From the NCBI GenBank assembly GCA_033558025.1, contig JAUCEF010000008.1, positions 992,001-1,056,000 on the forward strand: a stretch of 64,000 nucleotides of DNA, given 5' to 3'. The notes beneath the pieces are model-generated. The model worked only from the letters and a program-made list of their open reading frames with translations, did not search any database and was not told the origin of the DNA. The position numbers and the translations under genes are program-made. Shown in pieces: positions 1 through 9,201 of this stretch (within the stretch, counting starts at the first letter, position 1; every line of letters begins with the position of its first letter). This DNA is from Phytophthora sp. 'mugwort'. Lineage: Eukaryota > Oomycota > Peronosporomycetes > Peronosporales > Peronosporaceae.

Positions 1-1235
1 AACCCTCGGGTAGCGACGCGTACATAGGTATGCACCATGGCCAACACCATGATTCCGCAACTTCCACCATCAGGTGTGTCGGTCGCGATATCCCGTGTTT
101 CTTCACATGTGCAGTAAATTCGTGCATCGCATCCGCGTACGACCGCGTATGCTCATTCCATGTCCGTAGAAAAGGTAGTAGCTTGCTTTCCCACAATCGT
201 GTCAACTCCTTACTGTGCGAAGGCGAATCCAGTGGGTCATATACATGGACACCAACATTTCCATTATCTATGGAAACCATAACGACCGTCCAGTGCATGC
301 CATGGCTGTTGACAGGTACTACGACGAGTTTGTACGAAAAAATGCTCGTGGCGTTGGGGAAATGCCTCTCCAGATCGTGCGATAACAGCACCAGACAGTC
401 GTCCCGCCCATCACAAATTGCGGTCACTCCATAATTCACAGCTGCCCGTGTCAATCACTCGCGCGCTACTGTCCCCACGACTTCACGAAAACGTATAAAT
501 GCCCTCTTAGTTCGAAGTGAGTACTTCAAGGCCAGGGAAGCAGTTTGATACTTCACCATATTCTTCGTCGCCATTTGGACGTATCGAAATTTGCGGTCAT
601 TGGCGTCTAAGTTGGCCGTACGAGTCTCTCTTGCCAAAACTCCCACAAGCCCGGCTTGTAAATCAAACCAATTATTTCCTAGCCAGGACACGTCTCGAAT
701 CCATGCTATCCCGGGCTTTGTTGTGTCATAGAATGACCTCATTGCTAATACACACCGACTATGTGAACACAGGTAATTGTTAGCAACGTTACTGGCAACG
801 TTAATGGGCAACATTATCAGCGAGCAACGTCATATGATAGCGTACCTTGAAAATAATACCAGGTTTGTCCTGAACTTCACCACGGCTTGTTGGTCTCTCT
901 CACTATCGGGATCAACGAGCTTTACTTCTTCGGGACCTTGATCATCTTCGCACGACGGGCAGCTTGGCTTCATAGTGGGTTTCAATGGAAGCTTGCATCG
1001 AGGTCACCAGAGCTTTAGGAACAACAAACGTCCATTCAGATGTTTCTGCTGCTGCTGCTGAGGTCTCGAACACGGTCTGAGTGGACGCAGTAAGAACTAT
1101 GTCTTGCATGATGACTGGATATTGGCCAAGCACCTCTTTGACAAGTTCAAATGTCGTGCGGGCAGCCCAGTGCATTAACTGGATAATGTTGCCGGGTAAT
1201 CCTTTCGGATATGTCACCGTGACGTATCTTCGCAT
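1..1235 (-). pseudogene. C-terminal part of MULE polyprotein: linker exons and Ulp1-type (C48) cysteine protease domain, runs off window edge
   Basis: Read on the minus strand. A ~97-residue open exon lies at 1235-942 and another at about 770-470. After an in-frame TGA near 470 the same frame continues as a Ulp1/SENP-like core: DGRDDCLVLLSHDLERHF, then GMHWTVV (catalytic His, near 160-150 bases upstream of the Asp motif) and VYDPLDS (catalytic Asp). Near 115-105 the frame shifts and PDGGSCGIMVLAMVHTY follows, carrying the nucleophilic Cys. The Gln normally found 6-7 residues before this Cys appears as Thr/Asp. Family knowledge: C48 proteases cleave SUMO-like proteins and are carried by some MULE transposons. 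The stop, the frameshift and the missing Gln argue for a decayed copy. The gene is cut by base 1 of the window. Confidence 0.7.
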
Positions 1236-1239
1236 AGCA

Positions 1240-2560
1240 CCGTATGATGCCCAGTGTGTAATCTTTTGTTATCGAGGCTTAACGTTGCAGGTAGCAATAA
1301 CATTGCGGGACTTCTTCAGTTAACCGTGTCCAAGACAGGTGCAATATATGACACTCCCTCCTCGATCTGTTCCGGAATGACCCAGCGATATCCGTGTTCC
1401 AGTGACTGTCTAGCGCAATGGATGGGAGATCTTCGAATCCATGGCCTTCACGTGCCACGAACATGAAATGCTGACAGGGAAGATGTAGCGACGTGTAAAA
1501 TACAGAAGTACATGCTCACGCAATATCATCACACGTAAAGGACCGTGAACTGGAAAAGACCTCCCATTTGCAGTCCTCCTGTTTTCACACGTTATATCTG
1601 TCTTGTATACCACAAAACGCTCCCACTTGCGACGCATTCGCAACAGCACGTATTTACTCATAAGCGCGAAAATTCGTATTAGAAAATCAGCGATTACGGC
1701 AGGCGATCGTGCCGAAGACCATGTCTCTGAAATAATTGTTGGCAAAGAGGCACGGCTGTAGATAAGATGGCGGCAGCGCTTCTTACGCACCAAAGAAACG
1801 TTATCAGTCGAGTTCTGCATGACATTCAGTCAATTACAATTCGACTCAATTCGGTTTGTTGTCGTATTGCCGGTAGAAAGGTAAAAAAAAAATACACTGC
1901 GTGTGTAGTTTGCTGACATACTGCGACACTCTTTCCAATTGGCGTTGAAGTATGCAAGGACCGCATGACCAGCCTTTGCAAATGAGGCAGGCTCTTCGTA
2001 CCAGCGCATGTATGTTTTCTCTGTAGGGCTATAAACCAAGCAATCTGCGCGGGTACCTTATTAGTACGCTCATATGTAAAGACGACAGTCAAATATTACG
2101 TGGATAACGTGTCTACGAAGCAACGCTAGACAACCGCTGGCTTCAGGTCGAACTTATTACCCAGTATTCTCCTCCAGTACGCCAACGCGTGAAACTGACA
2201 AAGCAGTACTTTCGTGTGTGGAAAGCACTTCTCCAAAACCTACCACTCGACAAAATGTTTGTCAATTACAAACGTTTGAGCCTTCTGCCAGGTCCGAGGG
2301 TTCTTCTTTTTGAAAAACTCAAAAATCGCAGTCATTGTGTCGGCCTTCTCGTTTAAGGCCAAAACGTCCAACACTGGTAGACCACGCCCAGTCGGTCCGG
2401 TAGCAACAAAACTCTCTGCAGAACAATAAACAAATAAAAACATTAAATTGATTTGCATAGCGTTGCTACATTCGTATGACATACACATATTAATAACGTT
2501 GCGTAATAACGTTGCTGGATAATGTTCTCTAACAGTTGCAGGCAAGTGCTTTCTCACCTA
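1240..2560 (-). pseudogene. MULE transposase core and SWIM zinc finger (decayed)
   Basis: Minus-strand fragments in several frames read as a Mutator-like transposase. At 2430-2240 there is LPVLDVLALNEKAD and, after a TAG, FPHTKVLLCQFHALAYW, the conserved Cys-x-Phe-His block of the DDE domain (about 2230-2170). At 2035-1830 there is RWYEEPASFAKAGH and GNTTTNRIES, the late-transposase block. At 1480-1380 there is LPCQHFMFVAREGHGFEDLP, the end of a SWIM finger; the upstream pair is Cys-Thr-Ser rather than Cys-x-Cys, so one zinc ligand seems lost. At least three frameshifts or stops separate these blocks. A probable intron lies at about 2420-2560 (minus GTGAGAAAGC ... TTCTGCAG). It sits between the DNA-binding part (upstream) and the Ulp1 part (downstream) on the same strand, so I treat all as one element. 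Confidence 0.8.
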
Positions 2561-2829
2561 AATGATACCCAAGATTATTCGTTCCGTGTGTGAAGTCAGG
2601 AACCATATTCTCTCGCCATTGCTCAAATAGAAAGTTTTGTACACGCGTCTGAATAACAACGCCGGCAGTGATGTCAAGGTCATCTTAAATCAATAGAACT
2701 TCAGAACCATCAATCTGTTTTCAATGCATGCAGCAGCGTCTTAAGACGCTCTTGAGCACTGTAATTCGCTTGGAGCTTTCGGACAACCTGCGGAGAAACG
2801 CAGTGGCCTTTTCAAAAGAATTCATTAGT

Positions 2830-3690
2830 GCTATTTGGTAGAAATAATCAAACTCCCGAGATTAAGCATCTGCCTACTGACCAAGCTCCGCCGTAGCAAA
2901 AGAAGCAATTTGCTGCGATCCCACTCCTGCATTAGCAATACGGTTAAGCCCTCGGCGACATTACCTTCTAACGACACATCGTTGATCCTACGAACTCGCT
3001 TATCCGCGTCTTGCGGTGGTTGTGCAAACGCCATCAAATCTTCAGAATGATGCACCAGAGCTCCCCTTCGTCTTCGGTCGGCACCTTCGTCACAACAGCA
3101 TTAAAGCGAGCCTTACAATCGGTAAAGTTAATGCCGGTATCCCGACACCCTCCACGACGACTCGCTTGCATCACGCCATGAATTCACCGGTAATTTCTGA
3201 AGCCGAACTTGGACCCTTCGGGGATCTCAGCACCATGCACACTATACCCAATCACATTAACAACTTAAAATGACATAGCAACTTCAACCACACAGTCTAA
3301 CGTAACGTTTGCACTTGGCAACGGGCTTGCTAGATCGAATCCGAATTTGAAACCCTTCGGAAATTGCGTACGACTCGAGCGCTATAGTCGCTTGGTCCCA
3401 CGATCGGTACCCTTTCGAGATATTAGGTCCCCATGGTTAGGGACATCCATATGAGCTGCACCAATTCGGTCTCGTGTGCCTGAAGTCCCGCTCTTACGTT
3501 TGTGCGGCTTCTTTTCCGCCGTAAAGAGCAACTCTGCAGGTAAGGCGAGGGGAGCTTGCTCGGGCGGCAAACTCTCGAACGGGTCGGTCACTTGTGTCGC
3601 TACCTCACCGTCGTCGTCGCTTCCATTGCCCGACGAACTATAACTGCTACAAGTAGGCACACGAGGTGATAAGATACGTATCAGTGCTCT
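2830..3690 (-). pseudogene. FAR1/WRKY-GCM1-like DNA-binding region of the MULE gene (decayed)
   Basis: On the minus strand a Ser/Asp-rich linker (from ~3650) leads through stops into HGAEIPEGSKFGFRNYR and then RDTGINFTDCKARFNAVV and EDEGELWCIILKI (about 3160-3015), followed after another stop by LHNHRKTRISEFV. The spacing of Cys, Trp and the His-x-His pair resembles the FAR1/FLYWCH/WRKY-GCM1 zinc cluster that precedes MULE transposases. A further helical stretch (MQEWDRSKLLLLLRRSLVS) lies near 2940-2880. Several in-frame stops show decay. Assignment of the domain is by motif resemblance only. Confidence 0.55.
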
Positions 3691-3699
3691 AACCGCAGC

Positions 3700-5131
3700 C
3701 ATAGTACTTAAAGTTAATATCATGCAAGATGGTACAACATCATTAGCATGCACCATTATCGATGCAACGTTAAATACAACGTTACCAATAAGAGCAGAGT
3801 TAATAATAGAGCAACGGTAACAACAAGAGCAACGTTACCTGTGCTGGAGCTGCTACCACGTGTTGTCTTCTCGCTTTGTTTCATCGGTTCAATGTTAGTC
3901 TTGGCACTTCTTCTGGCCGAAGCTGGCACGGTGCTACGTTTTCCCTTAGCTTCGCAGCACCAAACAGGTTAAGATATTAAAAGCTCTAGCAGTAGTAGTA
4001 GCAGAATACGCACCAGTGCCGCGCTTGGACACGTTTTCCGCTTCTGAGTCGACTTTGCAAACGCCCGAAGTTGCCGCCTCGCCTACGAGAGCTTCGATTA
4101 ACGGAGCTTTTCCGGATGGTGTACTGCTTACACTCACGCTACTAGGTAGCGGTGAGGTTTCTGTACCCGAGCATTCAATTTGAAAGCAACAGAGCAACGT
4201 TAAGACTACCATCGGCAGCGCTAATAGCACAACGTACTCTCGTGCACGGTCTTCGTTAATGACACATGTGATTGATAAGCCGTGACATGTGGTGCGTTGG
4301 AGGGGGACTTGAAAGCTGGCGTGCTAGTATCTGTCATTATGCGAATACATGTCAGTACTTACTGCTCAGTGACAATACAATCACAGCCAAACGTGTTTAC
4401 CTGCTGGCTCTATAGACGGTGTGCTGGATACAGAAGTACTCAGCGGCTTCACTTTTGCAGCAATGCAATTTGCTTGACCGGTAGCGCGCTTTTAGTAGAA
4501 ACTGGGTCATCCGCAGATTTAGAACAGCATTCGATAACAGCGTAACATAACAACACTAGTAATATGTGAGCAACGTTAACGCATAATGATAAATGTAAGG
4601 AGCATACCTTTGTTCGCTAGTGCAACAGCGCGCGGAATGTCCGAGATCAACACGTGTGGGACCGCACCACCTGACTTTGCCAAGAGGCCGTGGCGTATTG
4701 TTACTCCGCGACTTCTCCGTTGGCGGGGGACGTACTGATAGACTTCTTCGTGGGCGGGGACTTGGTGGTTAAGCACAAACGGAACTCGACGAGGCCAGCT
4801 GCACAATATCTGTTTTTTTTTTCCTTGGCCGAAGGTGCACTTCTCGTCTGCTGGCAGCTGAACAGAAAATAGAAACGAGCACCATAAGTTGTGCCAACGT
4901 TAAAATTAACGTAAGGTAAGAAGCAAAACACCACACTTTGTCGCTTGTGCCTTGCTTCGTTCGCCTGGTGGACCCTCCTTCTCCACTCTTCTTAGCCCTT
5001 GCTTTCGCGCTTAGTTTTGCCTGCAGTATGCTTGTCAGCTCAAATAACCATGAAATGACTTGCGTTCGGGTCTTCTTTCGTGGTGGTCCATCGTCCGAGC
5101 TGTCCTCCCTGTCCGGCGTTATAGTAGCCAT
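3700..5131 (-). pseudogene. N-terminal low-complexity exons of the MULE gene
   Basis: Minus-strand ATG at 5131 opens MATITPDREDSSDDGPPRKK, a charged start with a nuclear-localisation-like PPRKK. Further exons at about 4860-4610, 4470-4400, 4330-4270 and 4160-3990 are rich in Ser, Thr, Pro and Lys (for example VKPLSTSVSSTPSIEPAG). They are separated by intron-like pieces starting with GT and ending with AG (for example 4938-4862, 4611-4560, 4398-4330, 3840-3690). These pieces repeatedly contain AACGTT. I do not recognise a domain here. It is assigned to the MULE gene only by strand, order and spacing. Confidence 0.4.
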
Positions 5132-5199
5132 CTCGAATCCCCGTCGCTCGAATGGTCACGCCCCATTTCGCGGTAGGCTGGGGCTGGCTTTTGAGGCGC

Positions 5200-5990
5200 G
5201 GCTGCATAGTTTACGTCCAGTACGACATAACCCACAGCGTTAGTGGTATAGTAGATATACGCATCATCGTGTCGTAGACAGAGTGCAGTTACCTGGTGCC
5301 ATGGAGGTCAGTATGGCGTCGAACGCAGCCACGTTGCGTCCGAGGTTGTTCTTTCAAAAAGGAAGGCTGAGATTCCTCCCCCTTGTTGCAATCCAGAAAC
5401 AGTTCGGTTAAGTACGATGCTTTTTTACGAGGATGGGGGCCTTAACAGAATGAGTTCTTTTTTTCCTGAAGTGAAAGAGGTATAATATTGAGGGATTTGG
5501 ACCTTGGGTAAATTATGCGTCATTTATTTATGTCGCAACGTTATCTTCTTTATTGCAATGTTAGTATATTGAGGTTAGGTTTGTTTAACGTCGCAGGACT
5601 CACTTCCTTAAACAAATTTGACGAACCTTTTTATATGATTTTTGTAGTTGAATGGCTTTGAGGTGTGAACCACATATCAATTTGGATTTAATTTATGTAC
5701 TTCGGTGAGTGGTCTAGCGGTGCACATGTACCGAAAGGCCCCTCGGCGATGATACCCTTTGATGCCCTAAGAGCATCTCCAGCGGTAAGTCTTGTTCTAA
5801 GGCTTAGCCGAGCCATTAAGGAAGACTGCGAGTATAAACTTGGGATCTCGCAGTCGTTGCCCATACCGGTGCGGGTACGAAATTATTGTACATAAATGGG
5901 TTATCGTGTGATGATGTCATTCTGGCCAAAAAAATCCAAAACCTAAAACCACCCACCCGCTCTGACTGTCACACCCACTTGGCCAAATTT
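5200..5990. other. Intergenic, no gene recognised
   Basis: Mixed sequence with one AACGTT at 5537, and a short stretch around 5770-5830 resembling the dispersed GC-rich repeat seen elsewhere in the window (AGCATCTCCAGCGG, TTAGCCGAG). An open frame at 5695-5895 has no recognisable content. Confidence 0.4.
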
Positions 5991-6010
5991 GAAACCATGA
6001 GTTGGAGAAA

Positions 6011-6692
6011 ATGGTCGAGATTCCGGTGTGGCTTGTTTCAAAGGGCCGACAAGATGAAGCCGAGCGGATTGCTCGCCTGTACGGGAAGGAGCATGTTGAA
6101 GTCATGATGAGCTGGATCCAGGCATGCGACACCTGTTTCAAGCTACCGTCAACTATCAGTGGCGAGTCCGGGACCAATATTACTAACTCAAATATCCGCC
6201 AGCAGCTCGTGGTGGCTCTAGGTCTGACGTGTATCAACCAGTGGTTGGTATCAACGCCGTCTTTTGGTACTCGTCGTCTATCTAAAACTGATGCAGGTAT
6301 TGCGGATACTCGCCTGGGCGTGATGATCATCGATATCTCAACGTTGTGCCTTTGCCGATTGCAGCCAATGCCACCCAGTTCGTGCCCAAGCGCTCGATGC
6401 TGCTGTGGGGCATTGCTTTGATGTCGGTTTGCTGCATTGTTTGACCTTCTCCATGGTCTACGGCGTTCATTGGCTCTCCGTCACAAGCGCTCGGCATCTA
6501 CATGTACATGATTGGCTACGAAGTGAGTATCGGCCCGCTGCTTTTTTTTAGCCGAATTCTTCCCGGACTTGGCACGCGGCGGTGCTGTCGGCATCTGTGT
6601 CTTCTTGGAGTGGTTTTGCGCACTCATTATTGGCGTTTCGTTCCAATATATCCAGGATGCCAAAGCTTCCTGGTCACTACCAATCCTTCGAA
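6011..6692 (+). pseudogene. 5' portion of a sugar-porter (MFS) pseudogene, interrupted by a hAT element
   Basis: The plus strand reads MVEIPVWLVSKGRQDEAERI, then CINQ, GVMIID and GPLLF, matching residues about 230-460 of the two intact porters at 9.2 and 12.4 kb. The N-terminal six helices are absent. An extra base near 6242 (CAGTGG in place of CAGTTG) throws the frame, and further frameshifts follow. Reading stops at WSLPILRK around 6692, just where the hAT element begins. The remaining C terminus is found at 8660-8800. It is in the opposite orientation to the two intact paralogs. Confidence 0.85.
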
Positions 6693-6729
6693 AATAATTA
6701 TGTAAAGCGGAGGGAGGGAGTTCCCTCAA

Positions 6730-8340
6730 TATCTTTGTGGTATGGGTCAATTGTCCCTGAATGGAATATCTGTAGCGGTCTTTGTAAATTACAACCTGAC
6801 CATCACTGATGAGAGTTAGCTGGCGCTTTAGCTTTCGGAACTGCTCATGACGTCGGAGAACTTGGGCGACCGAGACCTCATTCCAGAGTTTGCGATTGAA
6901 GCGCAGGTACAGAATTAGCTCCAGCATATCCGGCAGCATCGACATCCGCCTATCGCTGTAAACTTGACCACTTGAGAAAAGAGGCGCTCCACGTCATCAG
7001 ACGTCGGAGGAACCCAGTCCAAGTTAACATACTGCGATCCAATGCGCACACGCTACTCTTGCAGAGCAGCGTCAGCGAACCCAAGGGAGCCGTTCTATTC
7101 ACCATCAACGACGTCCTGTTCAACCGATCGAAGAAAGCGCGCAACGCCTTCTTTTCAGACCTCGATAAAATCTCTTGCACGGCCGTCTTGCACCTTGACG
7201 ATGGCATTCTCGAAATCTGGGGCTGCAATCACCTTCGCCCCAACCGAGAGATGCTTCGTACATAAACCTTCACTCTCAAATTCGCTTGGGAGCTTGTCGA
7301 ACAGCGTGCGCACATCTCGCAGCTTTACTCCCTCCGCATTTTGGAGCTTCAGGCACATAGACTGGAACTTGGAGAGGTCGTCCAGCATCGCGACGATGTT
7401 CACACGCTCCTGTGGTGTCGGTAGTAAAGGCGCAATCTCAGGGCTTGAAAAGTCGATAAATTTCGCTATTTTTCGTAGCTCTTCAGCATGAGTACTCGAC
7501 CAGCCAGTTATGTTATTCAAAAGTGGTGTCAGACCGTCTAACTTACGCAAACCAGAACGCGCCTTCGACGTCCGCAGGTACCGCATGAGCTTCTCGACCT
7601 TCTCCACTTCATCAGCATAAATGGCGAGATGCTGCTCAACAGTCAGAGTAAGTCTGTGGCTAGCACAGCCGATCAGAGGAACATCGATCTTGCGATCGAT
7701 GCTTCTATTGACGCTAGCATTGTCCCCAACCAGAAAACGCATCTGGCTTGCATGAATGTCATAGCGATCCAACGCCTCGTCGAACAGCTCGATGATCGCA
7801 TCCGCATTGAACATCTTCTTTTTGGTGTTGTAGTGCGTGGGGTCTATGGGCTTGAAAAGCAGTAGGTACTGCTCTTCAAGCCCATAGACCCCACGCCGGT
7901 TTTCTCCACCACCGCGATTAAAGCGACGAAGTGATACCCGTTAGCAGTCCAAGCATCGCAAGCAAATCCAACACGACACCCGCGCAACTTTGCAATGATG
8001 CCCTCTTGAACAAACATACCCAAGCCTTCCATGCACAACATCTCCGTTGGTGTAGATACTTTAGTCAGCCTAGTGTTCTTGCGAACATACGTCTGCTCGC
8101 AAAAGGACAGTGGTCGATTCTCCATAACCGTCCACTCGAACCAGCCAAACATGTTCTTCGCGGCAGGGTTGACGTCGACGAATGCTGACGTCAGCACTCC
8201 GGCACGCTGCACTTATCAAATGCGGTCTCGATGACAGCGCGGGTATGCGATACGTGCGAGGTGGTCCATCAGGTTCGTGTAGCCTTTGTGAGGGGATTGA
8301 GTTCGTGTCGAGTGGCAGATCTTGCACTCATACTGAGTGG
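6730..8340 (-). pseudogene. hAT transposase with N-terminal BED zinc finger (frameshifted)
   Basis: Minus strand. The BED finger is at about 8330-8230: YECKICHSTRTQSPHKGYTN then LMDHLARIAYPRCH (Cys-x2-Cys ... His). Next comes the catalytic region at 8212-7844 with GFACDAWTANGYHFVALIAV (first Asp). At 7814-7155 LVGDNASVNRSIDRKIDVPL is followed by IGCASHRLTL, the standard hAT block. The C-terminal dimerisation region follows after frameshifts near 7200 and 6950, ending MLELILYLRFNRKLW. hAT transposases cut and paste DNA with an RNase-H-fold DDE core. A 62-nt palindrome at 7835-7896 breaks the frame. The product is inactive as read. Confidence 0.85.
7835..7896. repeat. 62-nt near-perfect palindrome inside the hAT transposase
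   Basis: The outer arms (7835-7856 and 7875-7896) are perfectly complementary, and the inner part continues as AGCAGTA-GG-TACTGCT. The half at 7863-7896 translates on the minus strand to sequence that reads on into the transposase (FKPIDPTHYNTKKK is on the other arm, 7856-7815). One arm therefore looks like an inverted copy of the other. Confidence 0.85.
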
Positions 8341-8659
8341 TGTTCATCTCGTCGTACAAGGCGTCGACAGGTCTCGGTTAGAGGCGTTGAAAGGCGTCTC
8401 GGGGGCGGAGGGCGTGGGGGTTTAAGGACAGCAGCGTTGAAGAACAGCTTACGACGCAGAAGGCAAAACAGGAAATGGTAGCGACTGCGCCATTGCCACA
8501 AGTAGCCTCGAGTTTGCTGTAGACATGCAGCTTACATTTTACGTCTCAGCTGCAGCTATACTAAAAATTTGGATTGCCCAAGGGAAGTATCCCTTGTGAG
8601 ACCATTCCCCCATAATGGTAATGGATAAGGGATATTGATGGACCATCACCATTCACATT

Positions 8660-8800
8660 TTCGAAGCACTGGCCACTACCATTCTGTCGATCGTCCTGAT
8701 CTACTTCATTGCACCTGAGACGTCGGACTTGACGATCGCCGAGATTCAGAGCGGCTTTCGTGGGGACCAGACCTTCCACTCGGTCAAGAGCCAACAGTAA
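8660..8800 (+). pseudogene. 3' end of the split sugar-porter pseudogene
   Basis: The plus strand reads LATTILSIVLIYFIAPETSD then LTIAEIQSGF and a TAA at 8798-8800. This matches the last helix and the PETSD motif of the intact porters. The join with 6011-6692 is interrupted only by the hAT element. The 5-residue overlap of matched residues and the frame difference at the junction suggest small changes at insertion. Confidence 0.85.
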
Positions 8801-8829
8801 CGTGAGTGAAAGGGGCGAAACAACGTTAC

Positions 8830-9200
8830 GTGCATGTGTTGCTTAGCTTATCGAGCTGTTTGCTTATATTTTTGTATTGTTATATTTGCCAAAATTGCCC
8901 GATTGAGCGAATCGCCCCAATACAATCTTTCAGTCCTTGATCATGCCTGGTCTATGCGCTCCCAATGAATTTAACCGTACTTAACGTTGTGTCATAGTGA
9001 ATACAAGCGTTTCGCGACCTTGCGCGATTTGCTGCGTGACTAATTGGATGAATCGCGCATGGAATATTTTGTGTATAAAGCACAATTTACATTGTATTCA
9101 CTAGAGATTGAAACTTCAGATTTTCGGGCAGAATAAAAGTTTCTACATGGAACACTATCACCCTTTATTTGATTGAAAACGTACAAGACAACGTTGTCTA
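8830..9200. other. Intergenic; 3' flank shared by two convergent porter copies
   Basis: A+T-rich with two AACGTT words (near 8825 and 8980). It lies between the 3' ends of the pseudogene (plus) and the intact porter (minus). No gene or clear terminator was seen. Confidence 0.4.
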
Positions 9201-9201
9201 T

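Larger units (their letters stand above)
6693..8659 (-). mobile_element. hAT-family DNA transposon inserted in the porter pseudogene
   Basis: The element sits exactly between the two halves of the porter pseudogene. TTCGAA occurs at both junctions (6687-6692 and 8660-8665), a possible partial target duplication. Just inside, both ends carry TCAATATC-like words in inverted orientation (near 6735 and 8632), possible remains of terminal inverted repeats. The inside encodes a minus-strand BED-finger hAT transposase. The exact ends and an 8-bp target duplication could not be fixed by eye. Confidence 0.75.

Noticed and set aside
30..434. Plus-strand 134-aa open frame at the left edge
   Set aside because: It is the antisense shadow of the minus-strand Ulp1-type coding region.
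5795..5820. Third Helitron 3' terminus (minus CTCGGCTAAG)
   Set aside because: No GC hairpin at the right distance, and the next base is not T after CTRR.
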